This document shows positions 1 through 9,430 of a DNA stretch of 64,000 bases, piece by piece. Source of the stretch: Syntrophobacterales bacterium (GTDB lineage: Bacteria > Desulfobacterota > Syntrophorhabdia > Syntrophorhabdales > Syntrophorhabdaceae); assembly GCA_031274925.1 (NCBI GenBank), contig JAISPL010000025.1, forward strand, positions 34,895-98,894. The letters are read 5' to 3'. Both the position numbers and the translations under genes were made by a program. Numbering within the stretch: the stretch's first letter is position 1; the number at the start of each line of letters is the position of its first letter. The notes beneath the pieces are model-generated. The model worked only from the letters and a program-made list of their open reading frames with translations. It did not search any database and was not told where the DNA came from.

Positions 1-1
1 T

Positions 2-406
2 ATTATGGATATCGCATGTGCCGCCCATGAAGCCGGTGCTGACGGTCTTACCCTCATCAATACCATTCCCGCAGCAGCAGTAGATGCGGTTGGGAAAAAA
101 GTACCCATAAAGGGAGGGCTTTCAGGCCCTGCCCTTAGGTCTGTGGCCCTGAGGGCTGTGTACGAAATCTCGAAGGCTGTACCTGTGCCGGTCATAGGCT
201 CAGGGGGGATCATGGACTACATGGACGCCGTCTATTTTTTTATGGCCGGCGCCAAAGCGGTCGAGATCGGAACCGTTACCTTCGTTGACCCCTTCGCCAT
301 ACCGAAGATCATTGACGGAATAAAAGATTACATGGAAAGAGAACGTTATGCGGACATGGACAGCATTATCGGGTGCGCACATTGTGAAGACTTGAATGGC
401 CGGTAA
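2..406 (+). CDS. pyrD: Dihydroorotate dehydrogenase, C-terminal part (5'-truncated by window edge)
   Basis: Oxidises dihydroorotate to orotate in pyrimidine synthesis. The reading frame is already open at the window start, so the N-terminal half lies outside. What is visible is the C-terminal part of the TIM barrel: an EAGADGLTLINT segment, the KGGLSGPALR strand, and the FMN-phosphate-binding end (VIGSGGI, then AGAKAVEIGT). This order is typical of class 1B (PyrDB-type) enzymes, which work with an electron-transfer subunit (PyrK) that is not in the window. The last 11 bases overlap the start of recJ, so the two genes are probably translated together. Confidence 0.9.
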   Translation: MMDIACAAHEAGADGLTLINTIPAAAVDAVGKKVPIKGGLSGPALRSVALRAVYEISKAVPVPVIGSGGIMDYMDAVYFFMAGAKAVEIGTVTFVDPFAIPKIIDGIKDYMERERYADMDSIIGCAHCEDLNGR

Positions 407-2063
407 CAAAACCGTTGAACTGCTCTCCAGGGAGTTAGGTCTGAGCAACCTGTGTGCACGAATTCTCTTTTCCCGGGGATTTTCAGACCCAAGAAAAGCG
501 AAACTCTTTCTTCATCCCAAAATTGAAGATCTTTCGGACCCTTTTCTTCTCCCTGACATGGAGAAGGCGGTTTTAAGAGTCATTGAAGCCATCCGTACCA
601 ATGAGAAGGTGTGCATTTACGGCGATTATGACGCGGACGGTGTAACGTCAGCGGCCCTTATGATCAACTTCCTTAAACCTCTTGGGATTACACCCGTAGT
701 GTATCTGCCTGAAAGGCGGGAAGGATACGGTCTAAACGGGGCGGCAATCAGGAAGCTCAAAAAAGAAGGAATAACACTCCTTATCTGCCTCGACTGTGGG
801 GCTACTAATGTGGGAGAAATTAAGGAGGCGAATGCCCTCGGTATAGAGACCGTAGTAATTGATCACCATGAGACGGGCGATGAGCTGCCCCCCGCTTACG
901 CCATTATAAATCCCAAGAGGAAAGATGCGCAGTTCCCCACGAGGGAACTGGCGGCGTGCGGCGTGGTCTTTTTTTTTCTCCTTGCCTTCCGGAGAGTCCT
1001 TTTCAGAAACGGACAATTACCCAGAACGATAAATCTGAAGCAAGAGCTTGATCTCGTGGCATTAGGCACGGTTGCCGATATGGTTCCCCTCACTGGGGAC
1101 AACAGGATTATCGTCAAATTTGGCATGGAAATGATGAAAAAGAAACCACGGACATGGCTTAGGTCATTTTACGCCAGTCGCATACTGGCACGCGGCGCAG
1201 TAGATGAATACAGTCTCGGGTTTATCATTATTCCAAGGATTAATGCGTCGGGAAGGGTATCAAGTCCCGATCATGCGCTCAGATTCCTTGTTTCTGAAGA
1301 CGAATCTGCGTCTAGGGCAATGTTGTCCGAACTTCATGATGTGAACAGGCGTAGGCAGAAGATCGAACAGGAGATAGTGAGAGAAGCGGTAGAGGCCATA
1401 GAGATGGAGAATCTAGCGGACAGGAACTCAATCGTCCTCTTCAGGGAAGGCTGGCATATCGGTGTGATCGGTATTGTTGCACAGAAATTGACGGAAATGT
1501 ACCAAAAACCATCCATTGTGATCACCGAGGTGGACGGGCTTTGGAAAGGCTCGGGAAGAGGGGGGGACGGCATTGACCTTCATAATATAATCGAGTCTGT
1601 CTCCCACCTTGTGGAGAAGTTCGGGGGGCACAAGTACGCATGCGGGATTTCACTGCTTGAGGAGAACCTCATACCTTTCAGAGATGCCTTTGATGAACGA
1701 GTTGAGGGAACTCTGCAAACAAGAGAAAAGATTATCAGGGCAGATACCAGTGCGGCTTTCGAAGAACTGACAGGCGATCTCGTGGATTTTATCGAGATGG
1801 CTGCGCCTTTCGGCATGGGTAATCCGAGGCCCAACCTGCTTCTCAAGCCCTATGCAGTGCGGATGAACAACAGGTTTGCGAAAATCATCGATGAAGCTAA
1901 CCACATGTGGCATGGTACCTTTCGGGGCCGAATCTCCATGCCGGACGACGAAAGGGCAAACATTATAGCTTCCCCTGTTATAAAAGAGGATATGGGCGAG
2001 AGGTTCATCCATCTAGCCATAAAGGAATTTGTGACCCCGGAAGGAGTGAATCTACCCTCGTAA
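396..2063 (+). CDS. recJ: Single-stranded-DNA-specific exonuclease RecJ
   Basis: A 5'-3' exonuclease on single-stranded DNA used in recombination and mismatch repair. At 555 aa it has the usual RecJ length. The DHH-family metal ligands are visible: DYDADG around residues 77-82, CLDCG near 131-135, and the D-H-H triad at 156-158. Further on come the DHHA1 segment with FGGHKYACG, the glycine-rich substrate-binding motif, and a C-terminal OB-like region. The ATG lies inside the end of pyrD (11-base overlap), suggesting translational coupling. All core motifs look intact. Confidence 0.95.
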   Translation: MAGNKTVELLSRELGLSNLCARILFSRGFSDPRKAKLFLHPKIEDLSDPFLLPDMEKAVLRVIEAIRTNEKVCIYGDYDADGVTSAALMINFLKPLGITPVVYLPERREGYGLNGAAIRKLKKEGITLLICLDCGATNVGEIKEANALGIETVVIDHHETGDELPPAYAIINPKRKDAQFPTRELAACGVVFFFLLAFRRVLFRNGQLPRTINLKQELDLVALGTVADMVPLTGDNRIIVKFGMEMMKKKPRTWLRSFYASRILARGAVDEYSLGFIIIPRINASGRVSSPDHALRFLVSEDESASRAMLSELHDVNRRRQKIEQEIVREAVEAIEMENLADRNSIVLFREGWHIGVIGIVAQKLTEMYQKPSIVITEVDGLWKGSGRGGDGIDLHNIIESVSHLVEKFGGHKYACGISLLEENLIPFRDAFDERVEGTLQTREKIIRADTSAAFEELTGDLVDFIEMAAPFGMGNPRPNLLLKPYAVRMNNRFAKIIDEANHMWHGTFRGRISMPDDERANIIASPVIKEDMGERFIHLAIKEFVTPEGVNLPS

Positions 2064-2460
2064 CCCTCCTTTTGTTTTTCCAGCCGCTCCTTTTCCCTCT
2101 CTCCTGTCCCATATTCTTCCCAGCATCGGACTGGAAAAGCTTGAAGGTATCGTCGTCACATAGAACCCGTGACCCATCCCGAAATAGTAAAACACAATGG
2201 AGGTATCTTTGATGACAGTTCCCAAAAAGAATTTCCCCTCTGATGATGAAGGAAAAAATCAGATATACGGTGTGATCAAGTCTGCCGGAAATACATCTTG
2301 CACTGCAGATATGACGACAAGCTTAAATACAGGGTACGGAAAAAATTATGATCAATCAACTATTTGATCTCTGAAATAACGATAAGTACGATCTCTGGGC
2401 TACCAAGCGCTCCGTTTCCCGGCGGTCAGCCCATGCTGTCGTTTCAAGTTGTTCAACCTG
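2064..2460. other. Intergenic region with a doubtful small ORF (2212-2367)
   Basis: About 400 bases without a convincing gene. An ORF of 51 codons begins at ATG 2212 behind a GGAGG sequence seven bases upstream. Its product matches nothing I recognise. In a neighbouring frame (about 2285-2350) a lysine/arginine-rich stretch, KYILHCRYDDKLKYRVRKKL, reads more like real protein. The region may be a frameshifted remnant of a small basic protein. I would not annotate it as functional. Confidence 0.3.
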
Positions 2461-2490
2461 TTGACTTACTCCACGGGAGTTTAGTATAAA
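2461..2490 (+). promoter_or_regulatory. Sigma-70-type promoter of the glucanotransferase gene
   Basis: TTGACT at 2461-2466 and TATAAA at 2485-2490 are separated by 18 bases; each box matches five of six consensus positions. It lies about 54 bases upstream of the ATG at 2544, facing the gene, with no other start between them. Confidence 0.65.
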
Positions 2491-2543
2491 GGCAGGAAGG
2501 CGGCTGGATACGGTTCTGAAAATCTGCTTTAGGGGCGGGCGAT

Positions 2544-5312
2544 ATGCACATATACTTCAATGTTTTCTGTCACACCCAATGGGGACAGCACGTCTGTGTC
2601 CTCGGTTCGCTGCCGGAGTTGGGAAGCCAAGACCCTTCGGCGGCAAAGAAAATGTCTTATTCTTCCGTACACATGTGGGTTGCGGAAATTGTCCTTCCCT
2701 CTGAACGAGAAGCTGTTTTCGAGTATAAATACTTTATTACCAATAATGCGGGAAGTATCCTCTTTCAAGAGACGTGCATGCGAGTTTTTGCGCTCAACCG
2801 GGAAGGCCTCCCTGTCTTGAAACCACAGGACCGACTTGAAATCATTGATGAATGGAATTCTCCGTCCGATCCGGATTCCCTCTTATTGACCGCGCCACTT
2901 GTCGGAACGATTTTCAGACGCATAAGTAAGGAAAAACCGACAAGCCAGCCAGCCGAGACCGGTGGCGAGTCAGATTCTACTGTGGTCCGGCTGAGTCTTA
3001 TCAATCCTCGTGTGATGGATGGGGATACGGTCTCGGTGGTGGGGGCCATCAAGGATATTGGAGAATGGGACATTGAAAAGGCCGCTCCCATGGACCCATC
3101 CGGTTTTCCATGCTGGACCCTTGATCTGGCGGTAGAAACAAAACGCCTGCCTTTTCTTTACAAATATGTCGTGAAAGATAAGACAGGCAAAGTCGTTGCT
3201 TACGAGGAAGGCCCTGACCGCAGTTTCCAGTTTTCAGACAACCGTTTCCAGGAAACCGAGCGACAGACCCGTTTTGTCGCTGTGACGGACAATAAATTTC
3301 GGTACAAAAAGAAATGGAGAGGCGCCGGAATAGCCGTACCTCTCTTTTCTATTCGCAGCGACAGAGGCTTAGGTGTAGGAGAGTTTACTGACCTCAAAGG
3401 TCTTATCGACTGGGCCTGTGAATCCGGCTTCCGGCTCATCCAGTTATTGCCCATCAATGACACCATGGCTACCATGACCTGGACGGATTCATTTCCTTAC
3501 AGCTGTATTTCTGTGTTTGCCCTTCACCCGCTATACTTGAATCTCGACGATATCGGCGGTCTGCCGGAGGGGATGGATAAGGAAATTGAGATCCACCGGG
3601 TTAGGCTGAACGGCTCTGATGTCCTTGAGTACGAGAAAGTCATGGCTGTCAAGCTTCCTCTCCTCCGGAGAATCTTTGAAGCCGAAAAAGATGGATTCCT
3701 TTCATCCCCGGAATTCAGATCTTTCCTGGAGCAGCACAGTTACTGGTTGTGCGTTTACGCCGCTTTCTCCGCTCTCAGGGATCATTTCCACACCAGCGAC
3801 TTTCTTAAGTGGGGGGAATACAGCGCGGCGAGCGAGAAAGATATAGAGATCCTGACCGCACCGGAATCGGAACACTTTGACGGGGTAGCATTCTACTATT
3901 TTCTCCAGTATCATCTCCATCTCCAATTTTCCGAAGCCTCCCGATATGCGCGGGAGCATGGGGTGGTCCTGAAGGGAGATATCCCTATAGGGATTCAGAA
4001 GCGGAGTGATTCTTGTTGGATCAATCCGCTTCTGTTCAATATGGACCGGTCAGCAGGCGCACCCCCTGACCCGTTCTCCGACGCAGGGCAGAACTGGGGC
4101 TTCCCCACTTATAACTGGGAGGAAATGGCTCTGGATAATTATTCATGGTGGCGTCACCGCATGAGTCATATGTCGCTCTATTTCCAGATGATACGCCTTG
4201 ATCATGTGCTCGGGTTCTTCAGGATCTGGGAGATTCCGGACGGGTTTTTATCTGGCCTCATGGGGCGGTTTAACCCAGCCCTCGCTATTACCGGTGACGA
4301 GCTTATGCAGCTGGGCATCTGGGATGTTGACCGTCTTACCGAACCATATATAACGAGCTGGCTCGTGAAGGCTGTCTTCGGTCGGGAATGGACCAGAATT
4401 ATGACCGATTGTCTCGAAGAGCAGGAACAGGGACTGTTCAGATTGAAATCTGAATTCCGCACCCAGAGTCTTGTGGCACACTCCCTCGCCGCTTATGACC
4501 ACGGTGCGATGGCTGAGGGGATACGCAGAGACAGGTTGGAAGATGACTTTTTTACCCTGATATCTAACATGATTTTTTTCAAGGACCCCATACAAAACGG
4601 CTTCCATCCCCGTATCAACATGAGTGATACGGCATCCTTCGCCTGTCTCGAAGGATGGATGAGAGAAAAGCTGTTCTCCCTCTATAATGACTATTTCTAT
4701 CATCGCCAGGAAGATCTTTGGCGGGAGCATGCTATGGTTAAACTGCCGGCCCTGAAAAAAGCTTCCAACATGTTGATCTGCGGTGAAGACCTGGGAATGA
4801 TCCCTGACTGCGTGCCTGTAGCCATGGAAGAGCTTTGTCTCCTGGGTCTCCGCATACAACGTATGCCCAGGGAACCGGACCGAGAGTTCGGATATCCCTG
4901 GGAATATCCGTATCTCACGGTCTCAACCACTTCCAGCCACGACATGTCGACGATGCGGGCATGGTGGGAAGAGGACCGGGCCCGCACGGAGCGGTATTTC
5001 AAGAATGTGCTTGGTCATGAAGGGGAAGCCCCTCTCACGTGTGAACCAGCTATAGGTGAGGAGATCATCAGGCAGCACTTAGAGTCGCCCTCCATGTGGG
5101 CGATCTTTCCCATTCAGGACATTCTTGCAATAAGTGAAAACCTTAGAAGGCCCGGGAATCCACGGGACGAGCAGATCAACGACCCCGCTGTAATGTTCCA
5201 TTTATGGAGATTCAGGCTCCATTTGTCTGTCCAACAATTGCTTGATGGGAAGGACTTTTCATCTAAGTTGCGAAAATTGATGGAAGAGTCCGGCCGCAAT
5301 ACCCCCTATTAA
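2544..5312 (+). CDS. malQ: 4-alpha-glucanotransferase (GH77) with two N-terminal CBM20 starch-binding domains
   Basis: Disproportionates alpha-1,4-glucans, used in glycogen or maltodextrin metabolism in the cytoplasm. The 922-aa protein is much longer than a plain MalQ (about 500-700 aa). Residues roughly 1-115 and 145-245 are two carbohydrate-binding modules of CBM20 type, followed by the GH77 barrel. The nucleophile aspartate sits in RLDHVLGFF (about D553), the acid/base glutamate in CGEDLG (about E748), and the SSHD motif follows near residue 797. The double-CBM20 layout is that of plant cytosolic DPE2 and a few bacterial homologues. It has its own promoter and is a single-gene unit. No glycogen genes adjoin it. 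Confidence 0.93.
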   Translation: MHIYFNVFCHTQWGQHVCVLGSLPELGSQDPSAAKKMSYSSVHMWVAEIVLPSEREAVFEYKYFITNNAGSILFQETCMRVFALNREGLPVLKPQDRLEIIDEWNSPSDPDSLLLTAPLVGTIFRRISKEKPTSQPAETGGESDSTVVRLSLINPRVMDGDTVSVVGAIKDIGEWDIEKAAPMDPSGFPCWTLDLAVETKRLPFLYKYVVKDKTGKVVAYEEGPDRSFQFSDNRFQETERQTRFVAVTDNKFRYKKKWRGAGIAVPLFSIRSDRGLGVGEFTDLKGLIDWACESGFRLIQLLPINDTMATMTWTDSFPYSCISVFALHPLYLNLDDIGGLPEGMDKEIEIHRVRLNGSDVLEYEKVMAVKLPLLRRIFEAEKDGFLSSPEFRSFLEQHSYWLCVYAAFSALRDHFHTSDFLKWGEYSAASEKDIEILTAPESEHFDGVAFYYFLQYHLHLQFSEASRYAREHGVVLKGDIPIGIQKRSDSCWINPLLFNMDRSAGAPPDPFSDAGQNWGFPTYNWEEMALDNYSWWRHRMSHMSLYFQMIRLDHVLGFFRIWEIPDGFLSGLMGRFNPALAITGDELMQLGIWDVDRLTEPYITSWLVKAVFGREWTRIMTDCLEEQEQGLFRLKSEFRTQSLVAHSLAAYDHGAMAEGIRRDRLEDDFFTLISNMIFFKDPIQNGFHPRINMSDTASFACLEGWMREKLFSLYNDYFYHRQEDLWREHAMVKLPALKKASNMLICGEDLGMIPDCVPVAMEELCLLGLRIQRMPREPDREFGYPWEYPYLTVSTTSSHDMSTMRAWWEEDRARTERYFKNVLGHEGEAPLTCEPAIGEEIIRQHLESPSMWAIFPIQDILAISENLRRPGNPRDEQINDPAVMFHLWRFRLHLSVQQLLDGKDFSSKLRKLMEESGRNTPY

Positions 5313-5735
5313 AAGACTGTCGTCCCGACATTATACCGTCATTATAAAGGCCTTCTTCCCTGACAGATATCAGGAAGATGATCCTGGACAACCTCTCCTG
5401 CTCTTTTTTATGTTTTACCAATTCTTAAGCGTGTAAAGAGCATTGAGTCTCGCCAAGGATGGGTATTCGTAGTATGAGAAACCTCCATAAAGGGGACATA
5501 CCCATAATGTCATGGAGTTTGTACTCTTAGAGATAAGACCCCATCCCTTAAGAGAGGCATACGACATGCCGTAATAGGCAAAACGGGAGGGAAAGGCCCG
5601 CCGATGTGTGGGAGATACCTATATAGGCGGCTAGGGGAGAGGAGGGGGAGGGAGCAGGGCGGGATACTGCATTGATTTAAGAGGCTTTTTGGTGTAGAGT
5701 AACGGAAGAATGGCTATATTTTTTTGGTGATAAAC
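5313..5735. other. Intergenic region with a purine-rich G-tract and weak promoter
   Basis: No gene is visible. A guanine-rich stretch on the + strand (5644-5663) carries four runs of at least three G separated by loops of 1, 4 and 1 bases, a potential G-quadruplex. Just downstream, TTGATT (5672-5677) and TAGAGT (5695-5700) with a 17-base spacer form a weak promoter-like pair that could drive the glycan operon. The first 250 bases after malQ show nothing I can interpret. Confidence 0.35.
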
Positions 5736-6860
5736 TTGCGGATTGGAATTGCTATTCAAACTTTTGACCCTAAGAAGGGTGGAGCTGAGCGGTACTCTTA
5801 TGACCTTTCGTTGAAACTTGTCAAGTTGGGTCATTCGGTGGTGGTTTTTTGCCGCCGTGGAGTTTCCCTGCCGGGCGTTACCCTGGCCCAGGTAAATACA
5901 GCCTCCTATCCGCGATGGCTTCGATCTCTCTCTTTTGCCCTGAATCAGCGGAAGATCTCAAAGGCACAGAAGCTCGACGTAATGCTGGGGTTTGGAAATG
6001 TCTTTGAGGCCGATGTGTACCAGAGTCACGGCGGCGTGCAACACATATGGATGAGGCGGGAGATCGAGAGCTACCGGGACCCGGTGGAACGAAGGTTTAA
6101 GGCCATGCTCCTCAAGAGCAGCCTCAATCAGAAGATCCAGCAGTGGATTGCGGAATACCCTATCAGGAACCGGAAATATAAACGGATTGTGGCCATATCA
6201 GGCATGATCAGGGATCATATGGGAAAACATTTTGGCCTTAAGCCGGATGACTTCCAGGTGGTTTATAACGGCGTTGATACGATGCGGTTTAGGCCTTTAG
6301 ATGATGCGGGCGGTCTGGCCAACGGAGCCACCAGGAGGATTTTATTTTCTGCCGGAAATTTCAGGCTGAAGGGACTTTTCCCCCTTCTTCAGGCATTGGG
6401 AGAACTTGCAAAGGAACGCCGTGACTTTCACCTCACCGTCCTCGGGCGTGGCCGCAAAGAGCGCTATTTGAGCCTCATCGGAGAACTTGACGTGGGAGAT
6501 CTCGTCACGTTCCTGGGAGAGACGGCCCATCCGGAGCGAATCTACGCCCAATCCCATATCCTGGCCCATCCTACCTATTACGATGCATGTTCCCTCACGA
6601 CCATGGAGGCCATGGCTGCCGGACTCCCCACCATTACCACCCGATGGAACGGCGCCTCCGCCCTTGTCTCTCTCAAAGAGGGTTACGTCCTCAATGAACC
6701 GGCTGATGTGGCGGGCCTTACCTCGGCCCTCCGAGACCTTTGCGACGACGATCGGCGGCGGGAAATGGGCCGGAATGCGAGGGCCAAATTAGAGACTTAC
6801 ACGATTGAAAGGAATGCAAAAGAGATGGAAAAAATACTCGTAGAGGCGGGAAATGGCTGA
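5736..6860 (+). CDS. Glycosyltransferase family 4, WaaG-like
   Basis: Probably transfers a hexose from a nucleotide sugar to a growing surface glycan or lipopolysaccharide core. The N-terminal Rossmann domain opens with RIGIAIQTFDPKKGGAERY. The GT-B C-terminal domain carries VVYNGVD, SAGNFRLKGL and the donor-site block YDACSLTTMEAMAAGLPTIT, which resembles WaaG. The start is uncertain. TTG at 5736 has GGTGA upstream and gives the family-like MRIGIA start; GTG 5727 and TTG 5724 are in-frame alternatives. It is the first gene of a five-gene run with overlapping ends, and its end overlaps the methyltransferase by eight bases. Confidence 0.85.
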   Translation: MRIGIAIQTFDPKKGGAERYSYDLSLKLVKLGHSVVVFCRRGVSLPGVTLAQVNTASYPRWLRSLSFALNQRKISKAQKLDVMLGFGNVFEADVYQSHGGVQHIWMRREIESYRDPVERRFKAMLLKSSLNQKIQQWIAEYPIRNRKYKRIVAISGMIRDHMGKHFGLKPDDFQVVYNGVDTMRFRPLDDAGGLANGATRRILFSAGNFRLKGLFPLLQALGELAKERRDFHLTVLGRGRKERYLSLIGELDVGDLVTFLGETAHPERIYAQSHILAHPTYYDACSLTTMEAMAAGLPTITTRWNGASALVSLKEGYVLNEPADVAGLTSALRDLCDDDRRREMGRNARAKLETYTIERNAKEMEKILVEAGNG

Positions 6861-7485
6861 GATATCGGACGAGTGGTCGAAGCTCTTCTCGTACAGGTAT
6901 AGAATTCATAAGAAATACAAGGAGATATGGGAGGTACCCTTGGTTAAGAAGCGTTCCATCCTCCTCAAGCGTTACCTCAAAGATGGCATGGCGGTCCTTG
7001 ATGCGGGGGCGGGCATGAAAGGTATAAAAGACGAAATCGCGGACCTCGGTATCCATGTGACTTACAAGAGTATGGACATTGACAGGAGTAATGAGCACGA
7101 CTTCTACGATGTGGCTGACATACACGAGAAATTTGACGCCATCATTATGTTTGAGGTGATTGAACATTTAGACCTCGAAAACGGGCTTCAATTTCTCAAA
7201 GGATTGAGCGAGAAGGTGAAGGATAAAGGGATTATCATCGTCTCCACGCCCAATATCTTCAACCCCTCCCGGTACATGCGGGATTCGACGCACAAGATCT
7301 TTTACGGGTACGACGAACTCTGCGGTCTCCTCAATCTTGCGGGGTTCGGCATAAAAGATGTCTGCCGCTCATTCAACGATGCAATCCACCGATACATTCT
7401 CAAAGTCCACATTCTGGGATGGCTCTTTCGCGTCCTTTCCATAGACTACGCCCTCTCCGTTTTTGTGGTTGGAGAAAAAGAGTGA
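6853..7485 (+). CDS. Class I SAM-dependent methyltransferase
   Basis: A 210-aa methyltransferase in the glycan operon. Motif I is AVLDAGAGMKG (about residues 51-61), the acidic loop YKSMDID follows, and motif IV/post-IV is IIMFEVIEHLDLENG. It resembles UbiG/UbiE-type or sugar O-methyltransferases attached to glycan loci; the acceptor cannot be told from sequence. It overlaps its upstream neighbour by eight bases and its downstream neighbour by the GTGA start/stop, so it is surely co-translated with the glycosyltransferases. Confidence 0.82.
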   Translation: MAEISDEWSKLFSYRYRIHKKYKEIWEVPLVKKRSILLKRYLKDGMAVLDAGAGMKGIKDEIADLGIHVTYKSMDIDRSNEHDFYDVADIHEKFDAIIMFEVIEHLDLENGLQFLKGLSEKVKDKGIIIVSTPNIFNPSRYMRDSTHKIFYGYDELCGLLNLAGFGIKDVCRSFNDAIHRYILKVHILGWLFRVLSIDYALSVFVVGEKE

Positions 7486-8477
7486 CGCAGCGCGCGAAGA
7501 TTCTCTTTTTTATCCAAGGGTCCAATGTGGCTGCCAGCAGACTCCGGGTACTTCAGTACCTTCCGTACCTCGCGGAGGAGGGTATTTCTGCGGAGGTATT
7601 GCAATTCCCGCGCGGGCCTAAAGAGTGGATATCCATGATGCCGTCCCTCAAGAGTTCCGACATGGTTTTTGTCCAGAGGAAACGCCTCCCCCTCTACGCA
7701 CTCCTTTTAATCCGCCGCCTGGGGAAAAAGATCATCTATGATTTCGACGATGCGGTGATGTTCAAAAACTCCCTTTCCACTAACCCCTATTCTTTAAGAA
7801 GGAAGATGAGCTTCAAAAGGATGCTTGCATATACAGACCTTGTGATCGCTGGAAACCGGTTCCTTAAAGGCGAGGCGGAAAAATATCACCGCAATGTCCG
7901 CGTCCTCCCCACGCCAATTGACGGAAAACGTTACCTGGCAAAGATATACGAGCCGAGAGAAAGAGTGAATATAGGATGGATCGGCGACCATGGGAGCATC
8001 CATTATATGGAGAGCTACAAGGACGTTTGGGAGAAGATCGGAAGCAGGTATGGCAAGAAAGTCCTTCTCACCATTATCTGCGACACTTTCATTGAGACAG
8101 TCAATATGGAGACGAAGAAGATATGGTGGAGCCGGGAGAGCGAGGTCGATTCTCTCCTTAATCTCGACATCGGGGTTATGCCTCTATTTGACGATCTCTG
8201 GTCGAGAGGCAAGTGCGGGTTCAAAATCATCCAATACATGGGCGTTGGCGTGCCTCCTGTCTGTACGCCTGTGGGCATCAACAGGGATGTCGTGGAAGAC
8301 GGGGTGAACGGATTCTGGGCGATGACAAAAACGGACTGGATAGATAAGCTTTCGGCGCTCATTGAGGACCCGGCCCTCCGGGAATATATGGGAAAAGAGG
8401 GCAGGGCGCGGATTATGGAAGGCTATACAGCTGAGGCGTGCGCTCCGACACTGGTCGACTGGGTCATGGGGCTTTGA
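7482..8477 (+). CDS. Glycosyltransferase (GT4-like), first of two tandem paralogues
   Basis: A 331-aa GT-B glycosyltransferase. I take the GTG at 7482, which overlaps the preceding TGA (GTGA) and gives a product beginning MTQRAKILFFIQGSN; longer in-frame starts would run through the upstream gene. Landmarks are IIYDFDDAVMF (about residues 84-94), IGWIGDHGSIHY, and the donor-site region SRGKCGFKIIQYMGVGVPPV. The next gene has the same blocks in the same order, so the pair is a tandem duplication that has diverged. Likely adds successive sugars to one surface glycan. Confidence 0.83.
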   Translation: MTQRAKILFFIQGSNVAASRLRVLQYLPYLAEEGISAEVLQFPRGPKEWISMMPSLKSSDMVFVQRKRLPLYALLLIRRLGKKIIYDFDDAVMFKNSLSTNPYSLRRKMSFKRMLAYTDLVIAGNRFLKGEAEKYHRNVRVLPTPIDGKRYLAKIYEPRERVNIGWIGDHGSIHYMESYKDVWEKIGSRYGKKVLLTIICDTFIETVNMETKKIWWSRESEVDSLLNLDIGVMPLFDDLWSRGKCGFKIIQYMGVGVPPVCTPVGINRDVVEDGVNGFWAMTKTDWIDKLSALIEDPALREYMGKEGRARIMEGYTAEACAPTLVDWVMGL

Positions 8478-9430
8478 AAAAAAGGATACTCTTTATTACC
8501 CACCGTAATCCCCAGGGATACAGAATTCAGCAGTATTTCCCCTTTCTCGAAAAGAGAGGGTTCGAGGTGGAGCTTTGTACTACAGAGTCAACTTTTTTGC
8601 AACTCCTTGAGCGGGTCCGCGCGGCCGATGTGGTCTACATTCAGCGCCTCCTCCTGAGTTCCTTAAAACTCCCAGTAATGAGAAAACTCGCGAAGAGGAT
8701 CGTCTTTGATTACGATGACGCCATCATGTACGGGGCAAAAGGAGAAAGCCCGACGAGGCGAAGAAAATTCAAGCGAATGATCGCTGCAGCAGATGCGGTC
8801 CTCGCGGGAAACATATTCCTACTTGAAGAGGCTAAACGCCACCGCCATGATGCCCTCCACTATGTGCCCACCGTGGTCGATACGGGCGAATACCCGGTAA
8901 AGGTCCACGAGAGGTCGGTAAACCCTGTCATGGGCTGGATCGGAAGCAGTTCCACCTTAAGGTATATCCGTGATATAAAAGGGCTCATCGCATCGTTTCT
9001 CAAAGCGGGGCAATACTCCTTTGAGGTGGTGGCTGATGCTCCCCCTGACTTCGAACTGACCGGCATGATATTCAGGAAATGGGAAAAGGAGAAGGAAAAA
9101 GCCATACTCCTCAATTTCGACATAGGGATTATGCCCCTTACGGACGATACCTGGTCCCGCGGTAAGTGCGGTCTCAAACTTATACAGTACATGGCGTTAG
9201 GACTCCCGTCTATAACCAACCCGGTAGGCGCTGCCAACGAGATCATAACGGACGGTGTCGACGGCTTCCTCCGGACGAAGCTGGAAGAGTGGGAGACAGT
9301 CGCGAAAGAGCTTGCCGCAGATCCGGACTTGAGGAGGAAAGTAGGAAAGGCCGCCCGCGAGACCGTGGAAGAACGATATTCCTTAAGGGTTTGGGGTCCC
9401 AGGGTCGCGGAGATTATAGACTCCTTATGA
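8474..9430 (+). CDS. Glycosyltransferase (GT4-like), second tandem paralogue
   Basis: 318 aa, paralogous to the gene before it. Shared blocks include VFDYDDAIMY, MGWIGSSSTLRYI and WSRGKCGLKLIQYMALGLPS. The probable start is TTG at 8474, overlapping the previous stop (TTGA) and giving MKKRILFITHRNPQ; an upstream ATG at 8438 would add 12 residues inside the other gene. Its end overlaps the kinase gene by ATGA. Diverged substrate specificity is likely but not visible. Confidence 0.82.
   Translation: MKKRILFITHRNPQGYRIQQYFPFLEKRGFEVELCTTESTFLQLLERVRAADVVYIQRLLLSSLKLPVMRKLAKRIVFDYDDAIMYGAKGESPTRRRKFKRMIAAADAVLAGNIFLLEEAKRHRHDALHYVPTVVDTGEYPVKVHERSVNPVMGWIGSSSTLRYIRDIKGLIASFLKAGQYSFEVVADAPPDFELTGMIFRKWEKEKEKAILLNFDIGIMPLTDDTWSRGKCGLKLIQYMALGLPSITNPVGAANEIITDGVDGFLRTKLEEWETVAKELAADPDLRRKVGKAARETVEERYSLRVWGPRVAEIIDSL

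Noticed and set aside
4248..4859. Long open frame (203 codons) on the minus strand inside malQ
   Set aside because: Antisense shadow of a clearly conserved GH77 gene whose catalytic motifs lie in the plus frame.
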